From contig OY725495.1 of the NCBI GenBank assembly GCA_963281255.1, positions 4,526,001-4,590,000 of the forward strand: 64,000 bases of DNA, read 5' to 3'. Each line of letters opens with the position of its first letter. The stretch's first letter is position 1. This DNA is from Aphrocallistes beatrix (taxonomy: Eukaryota > Porifera > Hexactinellida > Sceptrulophora > Aphrocallistidae). Both the position numbers and the translations under genes were made by a program. The notes below the pieces were generated by a model that did not search any database, was not told where the DNA came from, and saw only the letters and a program-made list of their open reading frames with translations. Below, piece by piece: positions 34,013 to 46,066 of the stretch.

Positions 34013-36919
34013 TCACCATTTTATAAGTTCTTCCAATAATTCCATCCACTCCCTAAATTAGAAACAACAAAATATGAGAGAAATCCACCACGTATGGAAA
34101 TCACTATCATGGGAATGAGGTGATCTAGAGGGGGACTTGTTGGTCCCACCTAGCCTCTATAAATTATATAAATCATAGGCTACTATACATAAGGCCTCAC
34201 AGTAACTTGAGGATTTTGGACCAGGGATGCGGAGAAAGTCTGAGCTATCAAATTGAATTATACCCTACCCACTGGTTTAAAATTCCAATAGTTTTCTCAC
34301 CCCTATTCTAACCCTTTAAATGAATATTTACTCATCATGACGCTTCATTTTAATAAAATACAAAATGATAATGTACACTTGTTGTCGAAGCGCGCTTGGT
34401 TTTATATTTATGCATTTGTGACTATTTATCTAAAAAATAATCTAGGAGCTTTCCACAAATACGGTTGATTTTTGATTAATAATTGTCAGAAAAATTTCAA
34501 GCAATTATTTTTAAAATTTAAGCAGCACATTACGAGTTTTTAAGAGACTTAATACTCATGTCCTATCTCGTCATGCAAGTATCATATACGTATCAAGTTG
34601 TGTTCTAAAAGTATTCACCTTGCACTTTCCAAGCTGTTTGCAACGAAAAAACAGGTTTGTTCATAGCTATCACCTGCAAATCCGAATTCCTGATTGGCAT
34701 TATATGGTATTGCTGGTACCTGAGAATTATTAACTTCTCTAAATGTGCACACTCTGTCCCAAGTTCTAATAAGTACTGTATCAACTTGTGATTTTCCACT
34801 CTCACGATATTCTTGTTCGTTGTCATAGAAGAGAAGTTTTCCATCCTCCAGTGCCACAAGACATCTTTTCCAAAACGTATGTGATTGCAAGGAGAAAGCT
34901 AAATTTTTTATATTTACTTAGTTTAAATAATTCTAATAGTATTTAAGAGAATCCTTAATTAAACAAGGGAAGAAACTATGCACTTCAAATAGTAGAGTAT
35001 TATGCTGTATAGATTGCTTTAAATTTCTGGCATTAGAGAATTCACTACTCACCTCGTGATCTGCTTCTGTGTACATATAAATATTCAATTTTAATATGTC
35101 CTCTTTTCCTTTTTGGCAAAAGCTATATTAAAATATAACAATATCAAACAGAACTCATTGACTCACACTCGCCCATTTTGATCCGCATGACAAATCCAGA
35201 ATTTGAAAATTGTTGGTTTATTAAATTCATTTAATTAATTGAGAATTTCAAAAGAAATTCCGGCCGACATATTGTAAAAAATTAAATTGTGCTAACGGTC
35301 TGCACAATTCTTTTACAATTTCAGTTTTTAGAGGAATGGGATGAGTAAATATGTTAAAATACATCGATATAGTATTTTACAATTGTCTAAGTATATAATT
35401 TTTGAAATTTGTTTACTTTATGAATCTTTCGTAAACAAAAACACACATATTGTTTACTTAGAAATTTAAAATACAATTTACGCTAAATTGAATATATGCA
35501 TTTGAAAGCATTTGTTCTACCATTGAAATATGTAACTTCATTTTATAAAATTACTGTATTTTAATGGATTACCTTAGCATTTTCTTCCGAGTCAAATAAT
35601 GATAAAGAAGATTTTAACCGTCGATTTTCTTCCTTCACGCTTATCAATTCAGTACGTAATCGATTAATTAAACCGTCTTTATCTTGGAGAACATTAAGAT
35701 AATATCCTTTGGTTATCTTCAAATGCTCTGATTCGAACAGTTTCTCGTGTTGTTTTAACTCATATCTTTTGCTTAATATTTTACATCCCATTTCCTTATA
35801 TGGACATACTACTAATGTATTTGGACAGTCTTTTTCAATGTGTAAGTTCATTTCTTTACGAAGTAAACTCTTCAGACATTCATTTGGACAAATTAATGGA
35901 TATTCTAAACAGACTTTGTAATGATTTTCTAATTTTTTGTATTTCATTACAACTTCGCAATATTCACAGTTGACTATTCGAAACTGGCAATGGTTTTCAC
36001 AGTGAATCGAAAGTTCAGATCGCTTCATTTTCAATCCACATTCATTCGTACAATTCACTATCGTGTTAGGACAATCCTTTTCAATGTGTGAGTTCATTTC
36101 TTTGCGAGTCAAACTTTTAAGACATTTATTTTGACAAATTAATGGGAATTCTAAACAGACATTGAAATGATTTTCTAATTTTTTGTATTGCATTCTAGCT
36201 CTGCAATATTTACATCTGACTATTCGGAGTTGGCATTTGTCCTTATAATGAGCTGAAGATTCGGATCGTTTCATTCCTACTCTACAATTATTCGTACAAT
36301 ATATAATCATGTTTGGACAATCCTTTTCAATGTGTGAGTTTATATTTTTACGAAGGAAAGTTTCAATACACTCATTAGGACAGAGTAGAGGCAACTCAGG
36401 ACAAGTAGTGAAATGATTGTCTATTTCTTTGTATCGGAATACGATCTTGCAGTGAATGCAGTTGACTTTCCGATTTAAACATTCGTTTTCGCAATGATTC
36501 TTCAATTCAGATCTTTTTAATATATCACCACATAAGTTTGAACATGGTAAAATGAATTCAATACACTCATCCAAGTGTTCATCGGTTTCTCCTATACTTC
36601 CCTTCCACACACATCCTCTACTCGATAAAGGACAGTTAACTCTTAGTCTCGGGATATTCGTTCTTGATTTTGCCATTGGTATAGACACTTCTCCCAATTC
36701 TTTGCACATTTCGCAGACTGGATCCTGTTTTTCTCCGATGTGACAAGCATTTCTCATTATTCCATTGCATTTAGTGCAGACGTAAAAATCAATCTCTATT
36801 TCATTTAAACTATCTACCAACAAATCTTGTTTGTAACCTCCATACTCTCCTTTCTTTATTTCGGTCAACAAGAGTTGCTGTTTACAATCGATTGTATTGT
36901 AAGTCTTTCTAGTAGCCAT
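34013..36919 (-). CDS. RING-like/TRAF-zinc-finger, coiled-coil, PH protein, copy 1
   Basis: Exons (minus): 36919-35573, 35122-35053, 34898-34619, 34052-34013; frame holds (578 residues). Residues 48-72 form a degenerate RING (C48, C51, C59, C69, C72). Residues 96-400 carry TRAF-type fingers with repeating CPNECLKSLLRKEM and EKDCPNTxVxC units; this copy has one more finger pair than its three neighbours. Residues 405-449 are a short coiled coil. Exons 2-4 encode a PH-type domain: GHIKIEYLYV, then FWKRCLVALEDGKLLFYD, ending in helix EWMELLEELIKW. No MATH (TRAF-C) domain is present. TRAFs normally link receptors to ubiquitin signalling; a PH domain would instead suggest membrane targeting. The acceptor tatctag directly abuts the ATG. 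The 3' end is uncertain because TGGTGAGT at the stop could also be a donor. Confidence 0.75.
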
Positions 36920-36923
36920 CTAG

Positions 36924-38446
36924 ATACAACCTAACTAATGAAGGATATTTTGGCAAAATAAGTCTCAACTCAATGCATATTCAGAATATATACATCTTAA
37001 TAGCAGATCATATATCAGATTGTGACCAGATTTCTTACTCAAATTATTCATAGTATATAATAAGTACACAAATTATAATTATATACTATAATAACTTCTT
37101 CCCTTGGCTTGACAACTTCAATATTACCTTGGAATTGACCACTAAATTTATCCTATCCGACTTTCAGTGTATTGAATTCAATTTGGAAATACTTGAATTC
37201 TCATATAGATTGTATGAAATTTTGCATTATCTCATTTTAAAAATACGTCAAATTGGATAGACCTGAAGGACGACTCAGAGCAGCACAAAGTGTTCGCTGT
37301 ACACTTAAATATCACATAAATTAAGTTATGTCTCAAAAAGACTGAGAAATAAATGATTGAGATTGGGATCGCGATCCTTTTTGTTTTCATGATCTTGATC
37401 GGACGATCATAATTTCTGCTAGGGTCGGGATCATGATCACAATTTCTTTTTGATAATCGACTAATGCCAAGTCATGACCTATCGACAATGACTAATTTAT
37501 TCATATAACTCAAACCTCCCAGAGTTTAGTTCGCAACGACCTGAATTTAAGTCCAGATATAAGTCCAGATATCCCAAACGGGTTTCCGGCCAGACTTACT
37601 TGTCGACCTCTATCGCAGAGTGGCGAGCTGGTTGGGCTAATTTAGAAGGTAAGTAAGCCAAGAAATTTGTTTTCGCCAATTTGCAACTTACACAGAGTAC
37701 AATTTAGAAATATTTTTTTGAATTCTCACCACAGATTGTGCAACATATTTTACATTTTTCTTTCAAAATATATTCTACTATATATTATAAGAATAAAATA
37801 TGTTTAATATTCTAACTATTAAAGTATAGTACAAACATATAACATCACGCAAATCGGAATAAAACTGAACAAGTAACTACGTACAACATTGTAAAAATAT
37901 ATACTTGTATTAATAAATACTTATATAATGAATGTTAATGAAATTTTGTTCGAAACAACATGATTACCATTGTACGTGTGTATATAGAAGTATTGCTAGT
38001 TTGAATCGCAATAAACAAGTCAGAATTCATAAACTATATATGCATATATATATATATATGTAAGAAAAGAAAGTATAATATTTGTGTCAGTAACAAGCCA
38101 TTTATTCAAAAATGACATACCTCGTTTACTCCTCAATGCTAACATAATTGAACCTACAAGGATATTCAACATTTCAAACATATATCTTTACAAGAAGATA
38201 CGAACAATCAATTTCAAAAACTTGTATACAAAACTAAATTTGGAATCACATTTGAAATCCGAATGTTAATTTTAGAATAGGGTCACTAAATCAAAATCCA
38301 AATTGAAAGACAAACTCCCAAGAAAAACACAATATCAACACTCATGCATGTAGACTCACTGATAAGATTCTGAAAAGTAGAGCTCAATCTTTGAATTCTA
38401 AATAAAATATAATTATAAATAAATTCGTTCGTTGTGGTTTAGTATA

Positions 38447-38483
<37 letters not shown>

Positions 38484-38487
38484 TTTC
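36924..38487. other. intergenic stretch between TRAF-PH genes
   Basis: AT-rich; no coding signal of its own. The segment 37930-38430 is repeated at 41450-41880 (TTTCGAAACAACATGATTACC and onwards), so the duplicated unit includes the 3' flank. An AT microsatellite is at 38450-38480. A small 3' exon is possible at about 38355-38400 (AATTCAAAGATT...), as the matching sequence at 41800-41850 is conserved in frame. Confidence 0.5.
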
Positions 38488-41090
38488 TCACTTATTATGG
38501 TCTTCAATAATTCTATCCATTCCCTACATTAGAGAAAATTGTGTAAAAATGTAGATAAATATTTACATCAAATACTTAGTATCCATATTTAGAATCAATG
38601 TAGTCAGAAAAGTTCAATCTTTTTTTTTTAATGATCAAATTGAATATAAACGGTTTGGATGACGATTTATTTGGGGGAAATCCGCTTAATCGGGACAAAA
38701 TGTCGATATACGCATTACAATACTTCTGTGTAAGAGAAGACTAGGCTTGTAATGTCAAAATCTTTGTAAGTCTAATAAAAAGCGATTGTACCAGTTGATG
38801 TTGTAAAACTAATCCTTAAATTTCATATTCAAGTAATTAATATTCACTTTGCACTCTCTAAGTTGTCAGCTACGAAATAAGCCCATCCTCCTAATAGCTG
38901 TCCAGTTATGACTACGAATCCATTCTCAGGAGAACAATTTTGTGGGATTGGAGGTTTATTAGGCCTGTCATAATCTCTATACGGATACAGAGTGCATAAG
39001 CTCATATCTAGAGTTTCAAAAGCTCTCCCACTGTAGTAATCTTCAGCTTTGTTATAAATAAGAAGTTTTCCATCTGCGAGAGCCAATAAGATGATTTTCC
39101 AATCAAATCGATTCCCTATGTGAAGAATATAACAACAATATCTATAAATAGCTTATTTTGCTGATTTGACAAATTACAGTGGAACCTGTATATAACGGCA
39201 ACCTAAGGAACTGGACAAAATTGGCCGTTATACACAGGTGACTGTTATATACAGGTGATTGTCTTAATCCCAAAAAGGCATGAACGTAGTGCAATAAATA
39301 TCAAGTTTTTAGGAACTAGGGTGTGCAATTAAGATCTCGGATTTATCATTCTTCTAGAAATTGATCGGAATTTGATTGAATATTTTGGAGAAGCTCCATC
39401 AGGAGCTTTATATAAACTTTCACTAAAAAAGAAGTGTTTCAGTATTGATGTTTGGCGTTTCGGGGCTGTTATTCATTGAATTTACTGACTTTCCCACTTT
39501 ATCTATCTAGCTTATTTTAAATGTTCATTATACATGTATGCATTAAGAATTTTATCACCGTATCCGTACTCACATATTGAAAAATAGTTGGGCCTGCAAA
39601 AGTGAAGGAATTCAACCCTTAGATGTTCTTTTCTCTTCTCTGGCAGATGCTTGCCCAAAGGAATAGTTTCCGTTTTTTCTTTAGGTTCATTATCCTACAT
39701 CAATTCATCAAATTGAAATTATGCAACAAAAGGATATACGTATATCAAGATTGAAATATTCATACTCAATTTAGAAGATTAATTTATTTAATCACATTAC
39801 CTGGCTACAAGCTTCTGAACTATTTTCAGTCGGTTTTGCTATTGGCAGCATTGTTGGTGGAGTATCGGGTGATTTAGTAATTTTCTGCTGATATTTTATT
39901 TTGGTTTCCAGACTCTGAACTCTAGCAATTAATCTTTTAATTTCATTATCTTTATCCAGAATCTTTCCTCCCAAATTTATCACTCTTTTAGTTAGTTGTT
40001 TGTTTTCCTTGTCTTTATCAAAAATCTGCATTTCTGCATTTTTTACTTTGTCAATTAACTGTTCATTTTCTTTCTCTAAATTTAAAATATGATCTCCCAT
40101 TGTTTTGACCCGTTTAGAATAATGTGACATAGTCAAATTGAGGTGTTTAGGCTCGAATGTTTTTTCGTGTTCCTGCAACTTATATCTTTTGATCTTCCTT
40201 TCACATCCCATTTCCTTATATGGACATGCTACTATTGTATTAGGACATTCTTTTTCAATATGTGACCCCAATTCTTTGCGACTCACATTTTTCAAACAGT
40301 CATTAGGACAGAATAATGGAAATTCTAGACATAGTTTGTAATGGTCTTCTAATTTTTTGTATTTCATTACAACTTCGCAATATTCACACTTGACTATTCG
40401 ATGTTGGCATTCGTTTTCACAGTGAACTGAAAGTTTTTTGCGTTTTATTTTCAATCCACATTCATTCATACAATTCACTATTGTGTTAGGACAATCCTTT
40501 TCAATGTGTGAGTTCATTTCTTTGCGAAGAAGAGTTTCCATACATTCATTAGGACAGAGTAGCGGTAACTCAGGACAAGTAGTGAGATGATTGTCTATTT
40601 CTTCGCATTGGAATACGATCTTGCAATGAATACAGTTAACTTTACGTTTTAAACATTCGTTTTCGCAATGATTCATCAATTCAGATCGCTTCAGTATAAC
40701 ACCGCATAGATTCGAACACGTTATAACAAATTCAGGACACTCATCCAAGTGTACATCGAATTTCCCTATGGTTCCTTTCCACACACATCCTCTACTTACC
40801 AACGGACATTTTGCTCTCAGTGTAGGTATATTCTTTCTCGATTTAACCATCGGTTGGGAAAGTTCTTCCACCACACACATCTCACAAGCTAGGGCATATC
40901 CATCTCCAATTTGACAGGCATTTCTCATGATTCCATTACATTTTGTGCAGACATAAAAATCAATCTCCATTTCATTCAAACTATTTTCCAACAATTCTTG
41001 CTTGTAACCTCCATACTCTCCTTTCTTTATTTCGGTCAACAAGAGTTGTTCTTTACAATCAACTGTATTATAAGTCTTTCTACCAGCCAT
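38488..41090 (-). CDS. RING-like/TRAF-zinc-finger, coiled-coil, PH protein, copy 2
   Basis: Exons (minus): 41090-39801, 39694-39574, 39115-38848, and a last mapped exon starting at 38523. Exon 1 encodes the degenerate RING (CTKC, CEMC), TRAF fingers and a coiled coil of about 100 residues (MGDHILNLEKENEQLIDKV, KRVINLGGKILDKDNEIKRL). Exons 2-4 give the PH domain: EHLRVEFLHFCR, W, FDWKIILLALADGKLLIYN, NGFVVITGQ, YFVADNLESAKEWIELL. The exon 1 donor follows CSQ in phase 0, the later junctions are phases 1 and 2, as in the neighbours. The acceptor ggagtcag abuts the ATG. The C-terminus is unresolved: reading through exon 4 enters an AT microsatellite, while a donor-like GTGAG lies at its end, so a further exon is likely. 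Confidence 0.72.
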
Positions 41091-41204
41091 CTGACTCCGA
41101 AAATTTACCAGTAGAATATTCTAGTAAGTTAATTCTTAAAAAATGAATAGTTTAGAATAATGCTAGATAGAGAACAAATTATATACAGAGATGTGGGCAT
41201 GCCT

Positions 41205-41250
41205 AATTTCCGGGACTGGATCTCATCCCGGAAATTAGGCATGCCCAGAG
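41205..41250. repeat. short inverted repeat (GGCATGCCTAATTTCCGGGA)
   Basis: GGGCATGCCTAATTTCCGG and its complement lie back to back. The same CCCGGAAATTAGGCATGCC motif is at 56940-57005, with related forms at 51095-51115 and 51295-51320. Confidence 0.75.
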
Positions 41251-41906
41251 ATGTGTATAAGTATATTTGTTAGTTAAATAAACTACAAGAGAAGAACTTG
41301 ACAATCTAAAAGTGGGAAATAATTTTTCGTAGATTTTTAGTTTTCTGGTTATAGTCTGTATCAGAACTGAAATTAGTCAATGACCCATGCTCCATGAGTT
41401 GATGGGTAACATTATTTATATGTTTCTATGGGGCATGGCATGTGCAGGTTTTTTTTCGAAACAACATGATTACCATTGTATGTATATAGAAGTATTGCTA
41501 GTAAGAATCGCACCAAAAAAGTCAGAATTCATAAACTATATATGCATATATAAATATATTTAAGAAAAGAAAGAATAATATTTGTGTAGGTAACGAGTCA
41601 TTTATTCAAAAAATAATTATATACTTAGTTTATCCCTCAATGCTAACATAATAAAGACAAAATTATGCCGATGTTAGGTAATAAAATATCTACATTATAC
41701 AAAGCTAAATTTGGAATCACATTTGAAATTCGAATATATTTTTAGAACATGGTTACTAAATCAAAATACAAAATTGAAAGACACAATATCAACACTCATG
41801 CATGTAGACTCACTTATAAGATTCTGAAAAGAAGTGTTTAATCTTTGAATTCTAAATAAAATATAATTATAAATAAATACATCCGTTAAGAGTTAGTATG
41901 ATACAT

Positions 41907-44640
41907 TTAAATAGATTTCTCACTTATTCTGGTCTTCAATAATTCTATCCATTCCCTACATTAGAGAAAAATTATGCTGTAAAAATTTAGATAAATATCC
42001 ACACATCATATACTAAAGTACAGTCGAAACCGTTTTTTCTCATCCTGGTTTATCCTTACTTATCGGTTTTTCTTACTATTTAGAATCTTAATTATGCAAA
42101 AAATTCCGAATCTATATTAATTTCCATCTGTTTTTTCTCACTATCATTTTTTTTCTCACTGTTTGAACCTGTAAAGAAATAGTAAGAAAAAAACGGTTTC
42201 GACTGTACTAATATTTATTGTCAGAAAACATTTTTAAATTTTATGATCAAATTGGTTATAAATGGTTTCAATTTATCGGATCATCTTCTCCGAGACGGAA
42301 TATCCCAATATTGATATAATACTCAGATAATCCATATACTTTTCCTTATGCATAAGTATTCCGATCAGACCAAATTATTATCTTAAAATAATTACTTTGC
42401 ATCTTCCGAGCTATCTGCGATGAAATAATAGTCCTGTAGAATCGCTCTCACTCCGAATCCATTCTCAGGTGCACAGTCTGTTGGGATGGCAGGCTTGTCG
42501 GGTATATCTTCATCCTCATTCGTGTACACTCTGTAGCTTGAGCTTATTTTCAGAGTATCTGAGACGCTCACTCCGTAGTCACTAGCTTTATCATAAAACT
42601 GAAGCTCTTTATAAGCTAGTGCTACTAGGTATCTCTCCCAATTTTCATTGATTGACACTAAAGAATTAATTAATCATAGTCAACTACCGTCTTACCCTGA
42701 ATAGCGCCGGAGGGTTAGATAATATGCGAACATTTTAAGGTAAACCATTTGTTATGGCTAGTTGTATTTATGAATACTCTTAGTGATTAGTAATGAGATT
42801 AGAAATCGTTTATCTCTCCAAATACGGCTGTTTTTCAACCAATATGACCTCAAAAACCCCCGGAAGATTTTACTTCCGGGGGTTTTTGAGCACGAAAAAT
42901 ACAAGCACCGGGTTTTAAGGTTCATGAAAAAAATAAATGCCGGGGCGCTTTTTCTAGGAAAGATGGTATATTATTTGGAAGATATACAAGTTAGTTCATA
43001 TGCATTCCTCCATTCCAACGATATTATAACATCTTGCGATTTATAAAAGTTTTAGAAATTAATGATTTAATCACTCACAAACTGGAGACTTGGTGTGTTT
43101 ATATACATGCAGGAATCCAATCTTCACATGTTCCATTTCTTTTTCTGGAAAATAATGACTGGAAGCACCATCCTCTCCCTGTGGTGTATTCCACACTGAA
43201 TCGTCAAACTAGAAGTAGAGGTAAAAATACAATTGTAACACAGTGAACTATGTGCTGCTTAACAATATTGGATATTACCTGGTAAAGTACCTCGTGAACT
43301 CCTGATATATTTTCCTTTGGTTCTGCTGACTCTACAAATTTAGGAGTGGTTGGAGGTGTATTATGTTCTAGTTTTTCTTCCTGACTGAGTGACACATTAC
43401 GAACTTTAGTAGTCAATCGCTTTACTTCATAATCTCTATTCAGGAGTTCCACTTTCAAATTACTGACTGCAGTAGATAATTCTTCATTTTCTCTGGCTTT
43501 ACTGTAGATTTCTTTCTCCATATTTTTCATCTTGCTAGCTAATTTTCCTTTTTCTTCCTCTTTAACTAAAATCTCTGCCTTCGCCCCTTTCAATTTTTTA
43601 GCCAAATGCCTATTTTCATCTTTCAAATCTTGAATTTGAATTTCCATAATTTTAACCCAATTTGAATGATGTGACATTGCAATGTTGAGGTGATTGGATT
43701 CGGAAGTTTTTTCGTGATCTTGTAACTCGCATCGTTTTATTTTCATCTCACAACCAATTTCCTTATATGGACATGCTACGAGTGTATTAGGACATTCTTT
43801 TTCAATGTGTGACCTTAATTCTTTGCGAATCAAACTCCTCAAACATTCGTTAGGACAGAATAATGGGAATTCTAGACAAGTTTTGTGGTGATTTTCTAAT
43901 TCTTTTTGTATCATCGTAGCTCCGCAATATTCACAGTTGATTACTCGATTTTTGCACTCATTTTCACAGTGAATTAGAACCGCCAATCGTTTTACTTTCA
44001 CTCCACATTTATTTGTACAATGCACTAGTGTGTTAGGACAATCCTTTTCGACGTGTGAGTACATTTCTTTGCGAAGGAAAGTTTCCATACATTCGTTAGG
44101 ACATAGTAATGGAAACTCAAGACAGATCTCAGAGTGGTTCCCTTGCTCTCTGAATAACATTTTGGTATTGCAATGTATGCAGTCAACTTTCCGATTTAGA
44201 CATTCGTTTTGGCAATGGTCCACCAGTTCAGATCGTTTCAAAATAACTCCGCAAACATGTGTACAGTTTATAACATATTCAGTACATTCATTTAAGTGTG
44301 AGTCCACTTCTTTTAAAGTTCCCTTCCACTCACACCCTCTATTCCCTAGCGGGCACTTTACCTTCATCCCTGGTATATTCTTTCTTGACTTTATCATTGG
44401 TTGAGACACTTCTCCTTTCAGTTTACACATTTCGCAAAATGGACTCTGTTCTTCTCCAATTTGGCAGGCATTTCTCATGATTCCATTGCATTTAGTGCAG
44501 ACATAAAAATCTATTTCCATTTCATTCAAAATATTCACTAGCAAATTCTGTTTGTACCCTCCATACTCTCCTTTCTTTATTTCGACCAATAAGAGTTGTT
44601 GGATACAATCGATTGAATTATAAGTTTTCCCACTGGCCAT
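41907..44640 (-). CDS. RING-like/TRAF-zinc-finger, coiled-coil, PH protein, copy 3
   Basis: Exons (minus): 44640-43279, 43208-43079, 42657-42396, 41955-41907; the frame closes at TAA (600 residues). Exon 1 has the degenerate RING (CTKC, CEMC), TRAF fingers including ECPNTLVACPYKEIGCEMKIKR, and a coiled coil of about 110 residues (KIMEIQIQDLKDENRHLAK, KLASKMKNMEKEIYSKAREN). The PH domain runs EHVKIGFLHVYKHTKSPVL, ENWERYLVALAYKELQFYD, CAPENGFGVRA, YYFIADSSEDAKEWIELLKT. An in-frame acceptor gattcag abuts the ATG. Splicing a donor-like GTGAG in exon 4 to an exon near 41850 would give an alternative C-terminus. A small protein-level variation among copies with intact frames suggests function. Partners are unknown. 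Confidence 0.76.
42021..42205. mobile_element. TA-flanked MITE, intron 3 of TRAF-PH copy 3
   Basis: Perfect ends CAGTCGAAACCGTTTTTT and their complement with TA flanks; no coding capacity. It is absent from the matching intron of copy 2. Confidence 0.85.
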
Positions 44641-45339
44641 CTGAATCTAGCCAATCAGTGATAATATTCTGGGAGGTTATGTACTTAGTATTATATAGTG
44701 CATATTCTGATATTTACTTCATCTCCAAAGAACATATCGCATTTCAGATGGTGGTATATTACTTGATCATCTAACATAAACTAAATACTAAAGTATTCTA
44801 TACTCTTTAGTGACTGGCACAGAGTATAGTACTCTATACTATGATATCTCAGGGAAAAGTTGGAATCGGGTCCACTTTGCAGAACTCAAATTCGATCCGA
44901 ACTCGATTCCAACTCACAATTAGAAGAAGATATTAGTTTTTTTACTTAATGAAAATCTGAGCTGTGAATTAAAATATTATTGTAGCATCTTTAGTGTCTT
45001 ATATTTACTCGATGGACTTAAGCAAACTAAATTTTTAGTACGTTTTCTGTTGAATTAATATAATAGTAACAAACGAGATTGTTAGCATTGATATCAGAAA
45101 TACAGAAACAAACTGACAGTGAAAATCAAATTACATATATTAAGAATGAAAAAAGTTAATTCTTGAATATCGTGTTCATTCCTAATGACGTTCTGAAAGG
45201 TTTTAAGTTGGAATTCTAATATAGAGCAGTTATTCTTTCCTAAAAAATGCATTCAATTGTTAGTGTAACTCCCATTCAGGGATTTTTTGGCTGCACAGAA
45301 AAGGTAATTATTCACTCTAATAAATCAATATTGATCAAG

Positions 45340-46012
45340 TTAACTCACTGGCATCAAGTTTGCTAATAATCCCATCCAGTCCCTATATTGAAGGAAAAGA
45401 TTAAAATGATTACTTTTATTAAAATAATTATTTGAATATGTCATTAACTGTAGAATTCCCAGCATTTATATGGCTTCAGTGCCATATAAAATGGCTGGGA
45501 GACATCCGCGATATCGGGAACACTGTGTCTCCTCTGGGCATTCTACGGTTAAATCAACAAATCAGAAAGTAGAGTATTCACATTGCACTTTCCAAGCAGT
45601 CTGCCACGAAATAATATTCTGCTGAAGGTTTTGCCCCGACTACAAATGCGTTCTTTGGTGAACAGTTTGTAGGAATGGCAGGCTTATTGATTCTAGCATC
45701 AGTTCTATATGTACACATTCCACTGCATGATTTCATCTCCAGGGTATTTGAAGCTTTGCCATTGTAATCTTTAGTTGTTTCATGAAAGAGAAGTTCTTTA
45801 TATGTCAGTGCCACTAGGAATATATTCCAAGTCTTATTCACGCCCAACCCTATAATGAAAAAGGGGTTATTCTAGTTTTAAAAATAATTAGTTAATTAAC
45901 TGTTAAAATGATCCTATACTAAAGTCAACTCAAACCAACCGCCAAAATAAAATGTGCTATTTCTATGGCATTTTGGATGATATCCTTACTATTAAAACTC
46001 GATGATTGTATA

Positions 46013-46066
<54 letters not shown>

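Noticed and set aside
38488..38530. Firm C-terminal end for TRAF-PH copy 2
   Set aside because: Reading through enters an AT microsatellite, and a donor-like GTGAG is present, so the last exon could not be fixed.
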